Shown here: one piece after another, positions 1 through 5,587 of the stretch
How positions within the stretch are numbered: the stretch's first letter is position 1
Layout of the letters: each line of letters starts with the position of its first letter
Source of the DNA: Bacillota bacterium
GTDB lineage: Bacteria > Bacillota > Clostridia > Peptostreptococcales > Anaerovoracaceae
Reading direction: 5' to 3'
Length of the DNA stretch: 5,719 nt
Assembly: GCA_016284485.1 (NCBI GenBank)
Contig: JAEEOX010000001.1
Span: 1 to 5,719 of the forward strand
The notes under the pieces: generated by a model
Seen by the model: the letters and a program-made list of their open reading frames with translations, nothing else
Databases searched by the model: none
What the model was told of the DNA's origin: nothing
Translations under genes and position numbers: made by a program

Positions 1-387
1 CACGCCGCCTGAGACGAACGCGTCGTTCTTGATGAACCGCATCCTGGGATCCGGCACTATGACGCCGTTCTCGTCCTCCTCAGCGTACAAAAGATCCAGA
101 CTCTTCTGTGACATCCACCAGAGATCGTGATTTCCCTTGAAGAACACCTTGGTTCCCGGAAGTTCCCTCAGGTGATCCAGGTCTCTCTTGGCGTCCTCCA
201 GTTTCATGCCCCAGGAGATGTCTCCCGCAACGATGATGCAGTCATCATCTGCCACCGTCTCTGTCCATTTCTTCTTAAGTTTTTGCCAGTGATCGTCCCA
301 GATCGGGCCGAAGACCGACATGGGCTTCTGCATGACCCCCTCCTCGTCGAAGGACAGATGAGGGTCAGCGATCGCAAAAAATCTCAT
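1..387 (-). CDS. Metallophosphoesterase (calcineurin-like, COG1768-type), N-terminal 129 residues
   Basis: Predicted metal-dependent phosphohydrolase of unknown physiological substrate, probably cytoplasmic since no signal peptide is visible. The reading frame is open from ATG at 387 to the left edge, so the C-terminal part is outside the window. Visible motifs are the first metal-binding motif DPH (Asp8, His10), GDISW (Gly55-Trp59) with the second metal Asp56, and GNHD (85-88) followed by LWW; the spacing fits the calcineurin-like fold. The stretch around GDISWGMKLEDA and the LPGTK...KGNHD order match the Firmicutes COG1768 phosphohydrolases as I remember them, which usually have DLH where this one has DPH. 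The start is supported by AGGA 11 bases upstream, a slightly long spacing. It begins 18 bases after the rmuC stop on the same strand, so it is probably co-transcribed with rmuC. Family assignment is secure; substrate is unknown. Confidence 0.9.
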   Translation of the reverse strand, partial: MRFFAIADPHLSFDEEGVMQKPMSVFGPIWDDHWQKLKKKWTETVADDDCIIVAGDISWGMKLEDAKRDLDHLRELPGTKVFFKGNHDLWWMSQKSLDLLYAEEDENGVIVPDPRMRFIKNDAFVSGGV

Positions 388-405
388 TCTGTATATTTTC
401 CTGTA

Positions 406-1569
406 TCAATTATCTTCGTCTTCGCCGTCCCCGTAAAGGGCTTCCATGATCAGAGGCTCCTCATCCTTATCCCCGTGGCTCCAGGCCTCAACGGACCTGA
501 GTTTCCTCTCTATGGCTCTGGTCCTGGCTCCCACCAGCTTATCCAGATCCTCGTCGGCCTGTCTCAGCCTCTTCCTGGTGCTGGACAGTACGTCTGAAAA
601 GTTGGCGAACTCTGTCTTCACTGCACCGAGGATCTCCCAGACCTCGCTGGAATGCTTCTCTATGGCCAGGGTCCTGAAGCCCATCTGAAGGCTGTTCAGG
701 AGAGCCGCCATGGTGGCGGGGCCTGCAATATTCACGTGATAGTCCCTCTGCAGGACCTCTATCATTCCCCTGTTCACCACCTCGGAGTAAAGTCCCTCAA
801 AGGGGAGGAACATCACTGCGAAATCCGTGGTATACGGAGGTGCGATGTACTTGTCTGCTATGTCTTTTGCTTCGGCCTTTATGACCTGCTCCAGAGCCTT
901 CCATGCAGCATCAAGAAGCTCCTTGTTGCCGCTTTCGGAGGCGTCTCTCAGTTTGGCGTATCTCTCTCCCGGAAACTTGGAGTCTATGGGAAGGTACACC
1001 GGTCTTTCTCCGTCTCCCGGAAGCTTCACCGCGAATTCCACCCTGTCGGAGGAGCCAGGTCTGGTGGCTATGTTCTCGGCATACTGGTCCGTGGAAAGTA
1101 TTTCTCTTAAGATCGCTCCCAGCTGAACTTCTCCCAGAGTACCTCTGGTCTTCACGTTGGAGAGCACTTTCTTAAGGTCTCCCACCCCCTGGGCCAGAGT
1201 CTGCATCTCACCCAGACCCCTGTAGACCTGCTCCAGCCGGTCGCTTACCTGGCTGAAAGAGTTGGTCAGCCTGTCATCCAGGGTCTTCTGAAGCTTCTCA
1301 TCCACTGTCTGCCGCATCTTCTCAAGGCTGGACTCGTTCTGGATGGCCATGTCAGAGATCCTGCGGTTCATGTCAGACAGTCTGGCGTCCATCAGCTCGC
1401 CGGTCCTGTTGCCCACTTCCGTGTATGACCTTGAAAGTACGTCCAGTTCTCTGGAGAGGCCCCTGTTCGAGATGATGAGAGCGATGATGGCTACGAGACC
1501 TGCCACCACAATGATCATTACCAGAACTAAAAGTGTATTCGTATCCAGACTGTTCATAATGTTTTCCAT
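406..1569 (-). CDS. rmuC: DNA recombination protein RmuC
   Basis: RmuC family protein, 387 residues, within the usual family range. In Escherichia coli, loss of rmuC raises recombination at short inverted repeats, and the family is predicted to be nuclease-like; the exact activity is not visible here. Residues 13-33 form one hydrophobic membrane anchor. Residues about 38-125 are polar and helix-rich, consistent with a coiled coil. The conserved RmuC core follows: GDLKKVLSNVKTRGTLGE (130-147), LPIDSKFP (193-200), the IAPPYTTDFAVMFLPFEG stretch (242-259), and GPATMAALLNSLQMGFRTL (283-301) followed by the EKHSSEVWEILG segment. The tail is acidic (ends GDGEDEDN). Met1 is preferred over Met5 because AGAGGGG lies 5 bases upstream of the first ATG. 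It is the first gene of a minus-strand unit with the metallophosphoesterase, divergent from rpsT, with a candidate promoter at 1652-1660. Confidence 0.95.
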   Translation of the reverse strand: MENIMNSLDTNTLLVLVMIIVVAGLVAIIALIISNRGLSRELDVLSRSYTEVGNRTGELMDARLSDMNRRISDMAIQNESSLEKMRQTVDEKLQKTLDDRLTNSFSQVSDRLEQVYRGLGEMQTLAQGVGDLKKVLSNVKTRGTLGEVQLGAILREILSTDQYAENIATRPGSSDRVEFAVKLPGDGERPVYLPIDSKFPGERYAKLRDASESGNKELLDAAWKALEQVIKAEAKDIADKYIAPPYTTDFAVMFLPFEGLYSEVVNRGMIEVLQRDYHVNIAGPATMAALLNSLQMGFRTLAIEKHSSEVWEILGAVKTEFANFSDVLSSTRKRLRQADEDLDKLVGARTRAIERKLRSVEAWSHGDKDEEPLIMEALYGDGEDEDN

Positions 1570-1651
1570 GTTATCCCCTCTTCCAATCTCCCCTTTGAAA
1601 AGCTGTCCGTCCGTGGTCCGGCCACGTTTGCGGTCAACTTTTCACAAATAC

Positions 1652-1660
1652 ATCATATCA
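1652..1660 (-). promoter_or_regulatory. Candidate extended -10 promoter for rmuC
   Basis: Reading the minus strand, TGATATGAT forms an extended -10 element (TG, one base, then TATGAT, one mismatch from TATAAT). No good -35 hexamer lies 16-18 bases upstream (TTTATT is the best available), which is tolerated by extended -10 promoters. Transcription would start near 1645 and give a leader of roughly 75 bases before the rmuC ATG. The leader holds a small GC-rich stem, CGTGG (1612-1616) with CCACG (1622-1626). Prediction from sequence only. Confidence 0.45.
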
Positions 1661-1704
1661 CTTTTGTGCGCTCAAATAAAGTGTTTAAATCGTGAAGCCC
1701 GCCA

Positions 1705-1736
1705 TGACCTGAAAACTTTGCAAAAATGACCCGAAA
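1705..1736 (+). repeat. Direct repeat pair TGACCYGAAA upstream of the rpsT promoter
   Basis: TGACCTGAAA (1705-1714) and TGACCCGAAA (1727-1736) differ at one base and start 22 bases apart, about two helical turns. They lie just upstream of the rpsT -35 element and between the two divergent promoters. A related TGACCGCAAA reads on the minus strand from 1636 down to 1627, within the predicted rmuC leader. This spacing fits a site for a DNA-binding dimer, but chance repetition in a short region is not excluded. Confidence 0.3.
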
Positions 1737-1751
1737 TCCCTTAAATTTCCC

Positions 1752-1780
1752 TTGCTTTTTAGGGATGCCCCATATATAAT
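1752..1780 (+). promoter_or_regulatory. Housekeeping sigma-factor promoter for rpsT
   Basis: TTGCTT (1752-1757) and a perfect TATAAT (1775-1780) are separated by exactly 17 bases, the optimal arrangement for a sigma-A/sigma-70 promoter and fitting for a highly expressed ribosomal protein gene. Transcription should start near 1787, giving a leader of about 82 bases before the S20 start codon. The region just upstream (1734-1748) is A/T-rich and may help as an UP-like element. Confidence 0.85.
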
Positions 1781-1801
1781 GATAGTCGCGAATTTATGTG
1801 C

Positions 1802-1829
1802 TCCGGTGTCTTTGACCCAAGACTCCGGG
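1802..1829 (+). promoter_or_regulatory. Hairpin in the rpsT 5' leader, candidate S20 autoregulatory element
   Basis: Bases 1802-1812 pair with 1819-1829 around a six-base loop TGACCC: 11 positions with one internal T-T mismatch (1807/1824) and one terminal U-G wobble (1802/1829). It is followed by CCGAAAAAACG, not a T-run, so it is not an intrinsic terminator. It lies between the predicted start of transcription and the ribosome binding site. S20 is known to repress its own translation in Escherichia coli, so an S20-binding or stability role is possible here. That link is inference; the pairing itself is seen. Confidence 0.5.
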
Positions 1830-1868
1830 CCGAAAAAACGAAATAATATAAAGTGGGGTGAAAAATTC

Positions 1869-2141
1869 ATGGCAAACATTAAATCCGCAAAGAAGAGAAT
1901 TCAGGTAATCAACAAGAAGACAGCGACAAACAGAAGGATCAAGGGACATCTCAAGGACGTTCTCAAGAACTTCGACAACGCTCTCGCAGAGGGAAGCGTA
2001 GACAAGGCTGAAGAAACTTTCAGACTTGCTGAGAAGGAGCTCATGCAGGCAGCCGCTAAGGGAACTATTTCCAAGAATGCAGCTTCTCGTAAAACTTCAA
2101 GACTGGCCGGAAGACTCAACAACTTAAAGGCTGCAAAATAA
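1869..2141 (+). CDS. rpsT: 30S ribosomal protein S20
   Basis: Primary 16S rRNA-binding protein of the small ribosomal subunit, acting in 30S assembly. The 90-residue product is a normal length for S20 and is very basic. Typical features are the MANIKSAKKRI start, a second basic block around TNRRIKGHLKD (20-30), the central acidic helix with EETFRLAEKELMQAA, and the conserved KGTISKNAASRKTSRLAGRL segment in the C-terminal third. The start at 1869 is chosen over the in-frame TTG at 1752 because that TTG is the promoter -35, the upstream residues are not S20-like, and GGGGTGA sits just ahead of the ATG with about 7 bases spacing. It has its own strong promoter and a structured leader, and is followed by an intrinsic terminator 51 bases past the stop, so it is probably mostly monocistronic with some readthrough into the next gene. 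Confidence 0.98.
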   Translation: MANIKSAKKRIQVINKKTATNRRIKGHLKDVLKNFDNALAEGSVDKAEETFRLAEKELMQAAAKGTISKNAASRKTSRLAGRLNNLKAAK

Positions 2142-2159
2142 GTCTCACCCGTCCCCACA

Positions 2160-2178
2160 ACGCATAAGTTAAATGCGT
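2160..2178 (+). repeat. Short inverted repeat between rpsT and its terminator
   Basis: ACGCAT (2160-2165) and ATGCGT (2173-2178) are perfect inverted copies around a seven-base loop, 18 bases after the rpsT stop. The stem would be weak and no T-run follows, so it is not a terminator itself. It could be an mRNA 3'-end element or chance. Confidence 0.25.
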
Positions 2179-2192
2179 AAGAATGAGCAACT

Positions 2193-2229
2193 GGCCCAGA
2201 GAATGTGTCTCCTCTGGGCTCATTTTTTT
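2193..2229 (+). terminator. Intrinsic terminator after rpsT
   Basis: GCCCAGAG (2194-2201) pairs perfectly with CTCTGGGC (2212-2219) around a 10-base loop, extended by a G-U pair (2193/2220). Seven T residues follow at 2223-2229 after CA. The T-run ends 11 bases before the ATG of the downstream gene, and the ribosome binding site AGGAAG (2230-2235) begins directly after it. The hairpin therefore ends most rpsT transcripts and could also gate expression of the gene behind it. Confidence 0.85.
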
Positions 2230-2240
2230 AGGAAGATATC

Positions 2241-2930
2241 ATGGCTTTAGACGAAAGAAAGACATTACTATTAAAGAGATCTTCAGAGGAGAGCTCCTGC
2301 ATCCCCCTCTGCGACTATGTGATCCATTATACTGCGGTGCAGCCCGTGTCCCGGAGACTCTCCGACGGAAGCATGATGTTCACCGGCGGCGAGACGGACG
2401 GAGACGTGGCGGATATAAGCACTCTCAGGCCGGACTCTCTGGCCTTCGAAGGCATATCTGCAGGATTCACCCATGAGACAGAGATGCTCACCGGCAAAGG
2501 ACGCATTCTGGCGCCCCTTTCCGATCCCCTTCTGGGGGATCTCAAAGCCTCATGCAGCGCTAAGATCCTCACCTTTGACATGGAGGACGCAGACGCCAAC
2601 TTCTTCGCTCAGAACATCAAAAAAAGCCCTTCAGGCTATACCTTCGAACTGGTTTACAGGCCCTCCGCCGATCTGGGATCCCGCATGATCAACAGATTCA
2701 TCCCGGGCTACGACAAAAACCTTTTCGTAGGGGTCTCCATCGGATCTTCAGATCTCAATGACGTGCTGAACTCGGTCATAGCCTTCGGCTGTGTATCCCT
2801 GATGGGCATCGAGCCTCACCATGTGAGAACTGCCCTGCAAAGATACGCCTTCCCCTCCAGACCGAAGGAGATCAGGCAGGAGATCACCAGAGAAGACATC
2901 CTGGGCATGAGAGAGTTCGAGGAAGACTAG
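2241..2930 (+). CDS. Uncharacterised protein, 229 residues
   Basis: I do not recognise this family. The frame is convincingly coding: it is long, with codon use like its neighbours, and AGGAAG (2230-2235) lies 5 bases before the ATG. The product looks soluble and cytoplasmic, with no signal peptide and no clear membrane helix. It is acidic at both ends of the middle region and at the C-terminus (EFEED). Visible points: CIPLC (Cys20, Cys24) with single cysteines at 105 and 184; a Gly/Asp-rich turn TGGETDGDVAD (48-58); FTHETEMLTGKGRILAPLSD (76-95); a segment FVGVSIGSSDLNDVLNSVI (162-180) rich in small and hydrophobic residues; a charged C-terminal part after IEPHHVRTALQRY (190-202). No Walker, Rossmann, zinc-finger or helix-turn-helix pattern is clear. 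No separate promoter is visible between it and rpsT, so it may depend on readthrough of the rpsT terminator. Confidence 0.85.
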   Translation: MALDERKTLLLKRSSEESSCIPLCDYVIHYTAVQPVSRRLSDGSMMFTGGETDGDVADISTLRPDSLAFEGISAGFTHETEMLTGKGRILAPLSDPLLGDLKASCSAKILTFDMEDADANFFAQNIKKSPSGYTFELVYRPSADLGSRMINRFIPGYDKNLFVGVSIGSSDLNDVLNSVIAFGCVSLMGIEPHHVRTALQRYAFPSRPKEIRQEITREDILGMREFEED

Positions 2931-2942
2931 AACATAATATTC

Positions 2943-2975
2943 AAAAAAACAACCCCGTGTCTAACACGGGGTTTT
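2943..2975. terminator. Bidirectional intrinsic terminator between convergent genes
   Basis: AACCCCGTGT (2951-2960) pairs perfectly with ACACGGGGTT (2964-2973) around a three-base loop. Seven A residues at 2943-2949 give a T-run after the hairpin on the minus strand, terminating the malic enzyme-fumarase transcript. On the plus strand TTTTCTTGTT follows the stem, a weaker but usable U-rich tail for the 229-residue protein gene. It sits in the 51-base gap between the two stop codons, the expected place for a shared terminator. Confidence 0.9.
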
Positions 2976-2981
2976 CTTGTT

Positions 2982-4361
2982 CTATACCATTTTTTCAGGA
3001 TCCACCCAGCTGTCGAAGTCCTCGTCGGAGACAAGTCCCAGAGACAGAGCAGCCTCTTTCAGCGTCGTCCCCTCCTTGTGGGCCTTCTTGGCGATACTGG
3101 CCGCGTTCTCATATCCGATGTGAGTGTTTAGCGCAGTGACCAGCATTAGACTCTTTCTCATGTTTTCGTCGATCTTTTCTCTGTTGGGTCTGAGTCCGTC
3201 CAGACAGTTCCCGGTAAATGAGGTCATGGCGTCTGCCAGAAGATTTGCGCTTTCGATGTAGTTGTAAGCAATGACCGGCATGAACACGTTGAGTTCGAAA
3301 TTGCCCTGTGACGCTGCAAACCCTATGGCCGCATCGTTTCCCATGACCTGCACGCTGACCATGGTCAAAGCCTCGCACTGAGTGGGATTGACCTTGCCCG
3401 GCATGATGGAACTTCCCGGTTCGTTCTCTGGGATGATGAGCTCGCCTATGCCACACCTGGGCCCTGAAGCCAGGAATCTGATGTCATTGGCTATCTTCAG
3501 AAGATCCGCCGCCAGAGCCTTCATGGCGCCGTGGGAGTATACCATGCCATCCTTTGAAGTCAGGGAGTGGAACTTGTTTTCAGCGGTAACGTAGTCCGCT
3601 GAAAGCTCCGCACCGATAAAAGCTGCGGCAAGTTTGTCGAACCCTTTGGGAGCATTAAGACCTGTTCCCACCGCCGTAGCCCCGAGAGCCAGTTCTCTCA
3701 GCGGCCCCATGGTATCCCCTATCATCTTTTCAGCATGATCCAGCATGGATCTCCATCCGCTGATCTCCTGTCCCAAAGTGATGGGAACAGCATCCTGGAG
3801 ATGGGTCCTCCCGGTCTTTATTATGCCGGCGTTCTCCTTCTCAAGCTCCAGAAGCTTGTCTCTCATGAGTGCCAGGGCGGGCAGCAGTTTTTTGCTCAGG
3901 ACCTCATAGGCCGCTATGTGCATGGCCGTGGGATAGGTATCGTTGGAGCTCTGGGATTTGTTTACGTCATCATTGGGATGGAGCAGCTTCTTCGCCGCCA
4001 GTTCGTTGCCCCGGTTCGCCACCACCTCGTTAACGTTCATGTTGGACTGAGTACCGCTTCCCGTCTGATATACCACCAGCGGGAAATTATCGTCCAGTTC
4101 TCCCGACAGGATCTCACGGCAGACTTTCTCAATGATCCCGGCCTTTTCCTCAGTGAGTACGCCCAGTTCCAGATTTGCTTTCGCTGCAGCAAGCTTGAGC
4201 ACCGCGAAAGCCCTTATTATCTCCATGGGCATCAGAGAATGGTCTCTTCCTATATCGAAGTTCTCCAGGCTCCTCTGAGTCTGGGCACCCCAGTATTTAT
4301 CCGCAGGGACCCTGACCTCCCCCATGGTATCATGTTCTATTCTGTATTCCGGACTCGTCAT
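2982..4361 (-). CDS. fumC: Fumarate hydratase, class II
   Basis: Iron-independent fumarase that reversibly hydrates fumarate to L-malate as a cytoplasmic homotetramer. The 459 residues match the class II length. Conserved pieces in order: YWGAQTQRS (23-31), SGTQSNMNVNEVVANR (102-117), NKSQSSNDTYPTAMH (134-148), GRTHLQDAVP (184-193) with catalytic-site His187, and the superfamily signature GSSIMPGKVNPTQCEA (316-331) with Ser317 matching Ser318 of Escherichia coli FumC. THLQDA with His, and GKVNPTQCEA, separate it from aspartase, which has Gln at the His position and a different tail after the signature. The start ATG overlaps the malic enzyme stop (ATGA), with GAGGGAG and AGGTGA just upstream inside that gene, so translation is probably coupled. 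It is the last gene before a strong terminator. No missing active-site residue was seen. Confidence 0.97.
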   Translation of the reverse strand: MTSPEYRIEHDTMGEVRVPADKYWGAQTQRSLENFDIGRDHSLMPMEIIRAFAVLKLAAAKANLELGVLTEEKAGIIEKVCREILSGELDDNFPLVVYQTGSGTQSNMNVNEVVANRGNELAAKKLLHPNDDVNKSQSSNDTYPTAMHIAAYEVLSKKLLPALALMRDKLLELEKENAGIIKTGRTHLQDAVPITLGQEISGWRSMLDHAEKMIGDTMGPLRELALGATAVGTGLNAPKGFDKLAAAFIGAELSADYVTAENKFHSLTSKDGMVYSHGAMKALAADLLKIANDIRFLASGPRCGIGELIIPENEPGSSIMPGKVNPTQCEALTMVSVQVMGNDAAIGFAASQGNFELNVFMPVIAYNYIESANLLADAMTSFTGNCLDGLRPNREKIDENMRKSLMLVTALNTHIGYENAASIAKKAHKEGTTLKEAALSLGLVSDEDFDSWVDPEKMV

Positions 4362-5527
4362 TTCGCTCCCTCACCTTTCTCCCATGCGTCTCTGACGGCA
4401 GCCGCCACTCTCTTGACCACGATGGGATTGAACCCGTCGGGCAGCACGTACTCCGGTGACAGTTCATCATCCGGTACTGCTTCTGCGATGGCTCTTGCAG
4501 CCGCCTCCTTCATATCCTCTGTTATTCTTTTTGCTCTGCAGTCCAGAGCGCCTCTGAAGATCCCCGGGAAAGCCATTACGTTGTTCACCTGGTTTGGGAA
4601 GTCTGATCTTCCTGTTCCGACCACGTATGCCCCGGCCTCCTTCGCAAGATCAGGCATTATCTCCGGGACCGGATTGGCCATGGCGAATACGATGGGATCT
4701 TTGGCCATTGAGCGGACCATGTCCTGGGTAACGAGGTTAGGCTTTGAAACGCCTATGAATATGTCCGCGCCCTTCATGGCTTCAGCCAGATCGCCCTTTA
4801 AATTGTCCTTGTTGGTGATCTTTGCCATCTTTTCCTGTTCGGGATTGTTGGATGGCGCTCCTTCGTATACAGTGCCGTTTATGTCAACAAGTATGATATC
4901 GCCGATATGGAATCTCATCAGCATCTTTGCGATGGATATTCCTGCAGCTCCCGCACCGTTGATGACCACCCTGAGGTCCCCCGGAGTCCTTCCGCTGACC
5001 TTTATGGCATTGAGTATCCCTGCGGTCGCAATGATCGCCGTACCGTGCTGATCATCGTGGAAAACAGGTATGTCGCAGGTCTCTACAAGTCTCTGCTCTA
5101 TCTCAAAACACCGGGGAGCGGAGATATCCTCCAGATTGATGCCGCCAAAACTTTTGGAGATCAGCTGCACGGTCTTCACTATCTCGTCGGGATCCTTTGA
5201 GTCTATAAGGATCGGCACTGCGTCCACGCCCGCAAAAGTCTTGAAGAGCGCACATTTGCCTTCCATTACCGGCATGGCAGCTGAGGGACCGATGTCTCCC
5301 AGACCCAGTACTGCGGTACCGTCCGTTATTACAGCCACTGTGTTGCCCTTTCCCGTGTAGACATATGCCAGATCCTCGTCCTTCTCAATTTCAAGACAAG
5401 GCGCTGCGACTCCGGGCGTATAGGCTATGGACAGTTCGCCTTTATTGGTGATGGTCGCCTTGCTTTCAATGCTCAGTTTTCCTCTCCATTCAGCATGTTT
5501 TTCAAGAGCCACTTTATTAAGATCCAT
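4358..5527 (-). CDS. NAD(P)-dependent malic enzyme, short form
   Basis: Oxidative decarboxylation of L-malate to pyruvate and CO2 with reduction of NAD(P), needing a divalent metal; cytoplasmic. The 389 residues fit the compact bacterial form without the C-terminal phosphotransacetylase-like domain of MaeB. Seen: catalytic Tyr36 in SIAYTPGVA (33-41); catalytic Lys91 in EGKCALFKTFAGVDAVPILID (89-109); metal ligands in NLEDISAPRCF (131-141, Glu133, Asp134) and FHDDQHGTA (156-164); dinucleotide-binding GAGAAG (191-196); an acidic residue at the end of the second strand (Asp215 in LVDING), which leans toward NAD but does not decide it; ANPVPEI (284-290); and GTGRSDFPNQVNN (304-316). The start is firmly set by a perfect GGAGGA eight bases upstream. 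It lies 60 bases after an enolase-superfamily gene and overlaps fumC by four bases. Paired with fumarase it connects fumarate to pyruvate; the direction in vivo cannot be read from sequence. Confidence 0.95.
   Translation of the reverse strand: MDLNKVALEKHAEWRGKLSIESKATITNKGELSIAYTPGVAAPCLEIEKDEDLAYVYTGKGNTVAVITDGTAVLGLGDIGPSAAMPVMEGKCALFKTFAGVDAVPILIDSKDPDEIVKTVQLISKSFGGINLEDISAPRCFEIEQRLVETCDIPVFHDDQHGTAIIATAGILNAIKVSGRTPGDLRVVINGAGAAGISIAKMLMRFHIGDIILVDINGTVYEGAPSNNPEQEKMAKITNKDNLKGDLAEAMKGADIFIGVSKPNLVTQDMVRSMAKDPIVFAMANPVPEIMPDLAKEAGAYVVGTGRSDFPNQVNNVMAFPGIFRGALDCRAKRITEDMKEAAARAIAEAVPDDELSPEYVLPDGFNPIVVKRVAAAVRDAWEKGEGAK
4366..4377 (-). promoter_or_regulatory. Ribosome binding site of fumC inside the malic enzyme gene
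   Basis: On the minus strand AAGGTGAGGGAG precedes the fumC ATG. Both AGGTGA (9 bases before the ATG) and GAGGGAG (4 bases before) resemble the anti-Shine-Dalgarno complement. They lie inside the last codons of malic enzyme, just before the ATGA stop/start overlap, so the same ribosome could re-initiate. This fixes the fumC start. Confidence 0.75.
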
Positions 5528-5587
5528 TATATTCTTCCTCCGTGTTAAATCTATATTTGTGTTCCCATGAGCAACGATTCCTGTCGG

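Noticed and set aside
1796..1846. A 16-codon leader open frame (starting MCSGVFDPR) in the rpsT 5' leader
   Set aside because: It has no Shine-Dalgarno sequence and would start only about nine bases from the predicted transcript start. It coincides with the leader hairpin, so it is better explained as chance.
1812..1849. A second possible rpsT promoter with TTGACC and TAATAT
   Set aside because: The spacing is 26 bases, far outside the 16-18 base optimum, and TTGACC is part of the leader hairpin.
1752..1868. In-frame extension of rpsT back to a TTG at 1752
   Set aside because: That TTG is the promoter -35 hexamer, upstream of the predicted transcript start, and the extra 39 residues do not resemble S20. 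The ATG at 1869 has a good ribosome binding site and gives the standard MANIKSAKKR start.
1685..1879. A 64-codon minus-strand open frame across the intergenic region
   Set aside because: It covers the rpsT promoter and leader in antisense, lacks a ribosome binding site and shows no recognisable protein features.
3735..5051. A 438-codon open frame on the plus strand across the fumC-malic enzyme junction
   Set aside because: It is entirely antisense to two well-conserved enzymes, has low-complexity Ser/Ala/Pro-rich sequence typical of a shadow frame, and no ribosome binding site or family signature.
5528..5587. A possible internal promoter before malic enzyme (minus strand TTGCTC and TATAGA)
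   Set aside because: The two hexamers are only 13 bases apart and both are imperfect, so the arrangement is too poor to call.
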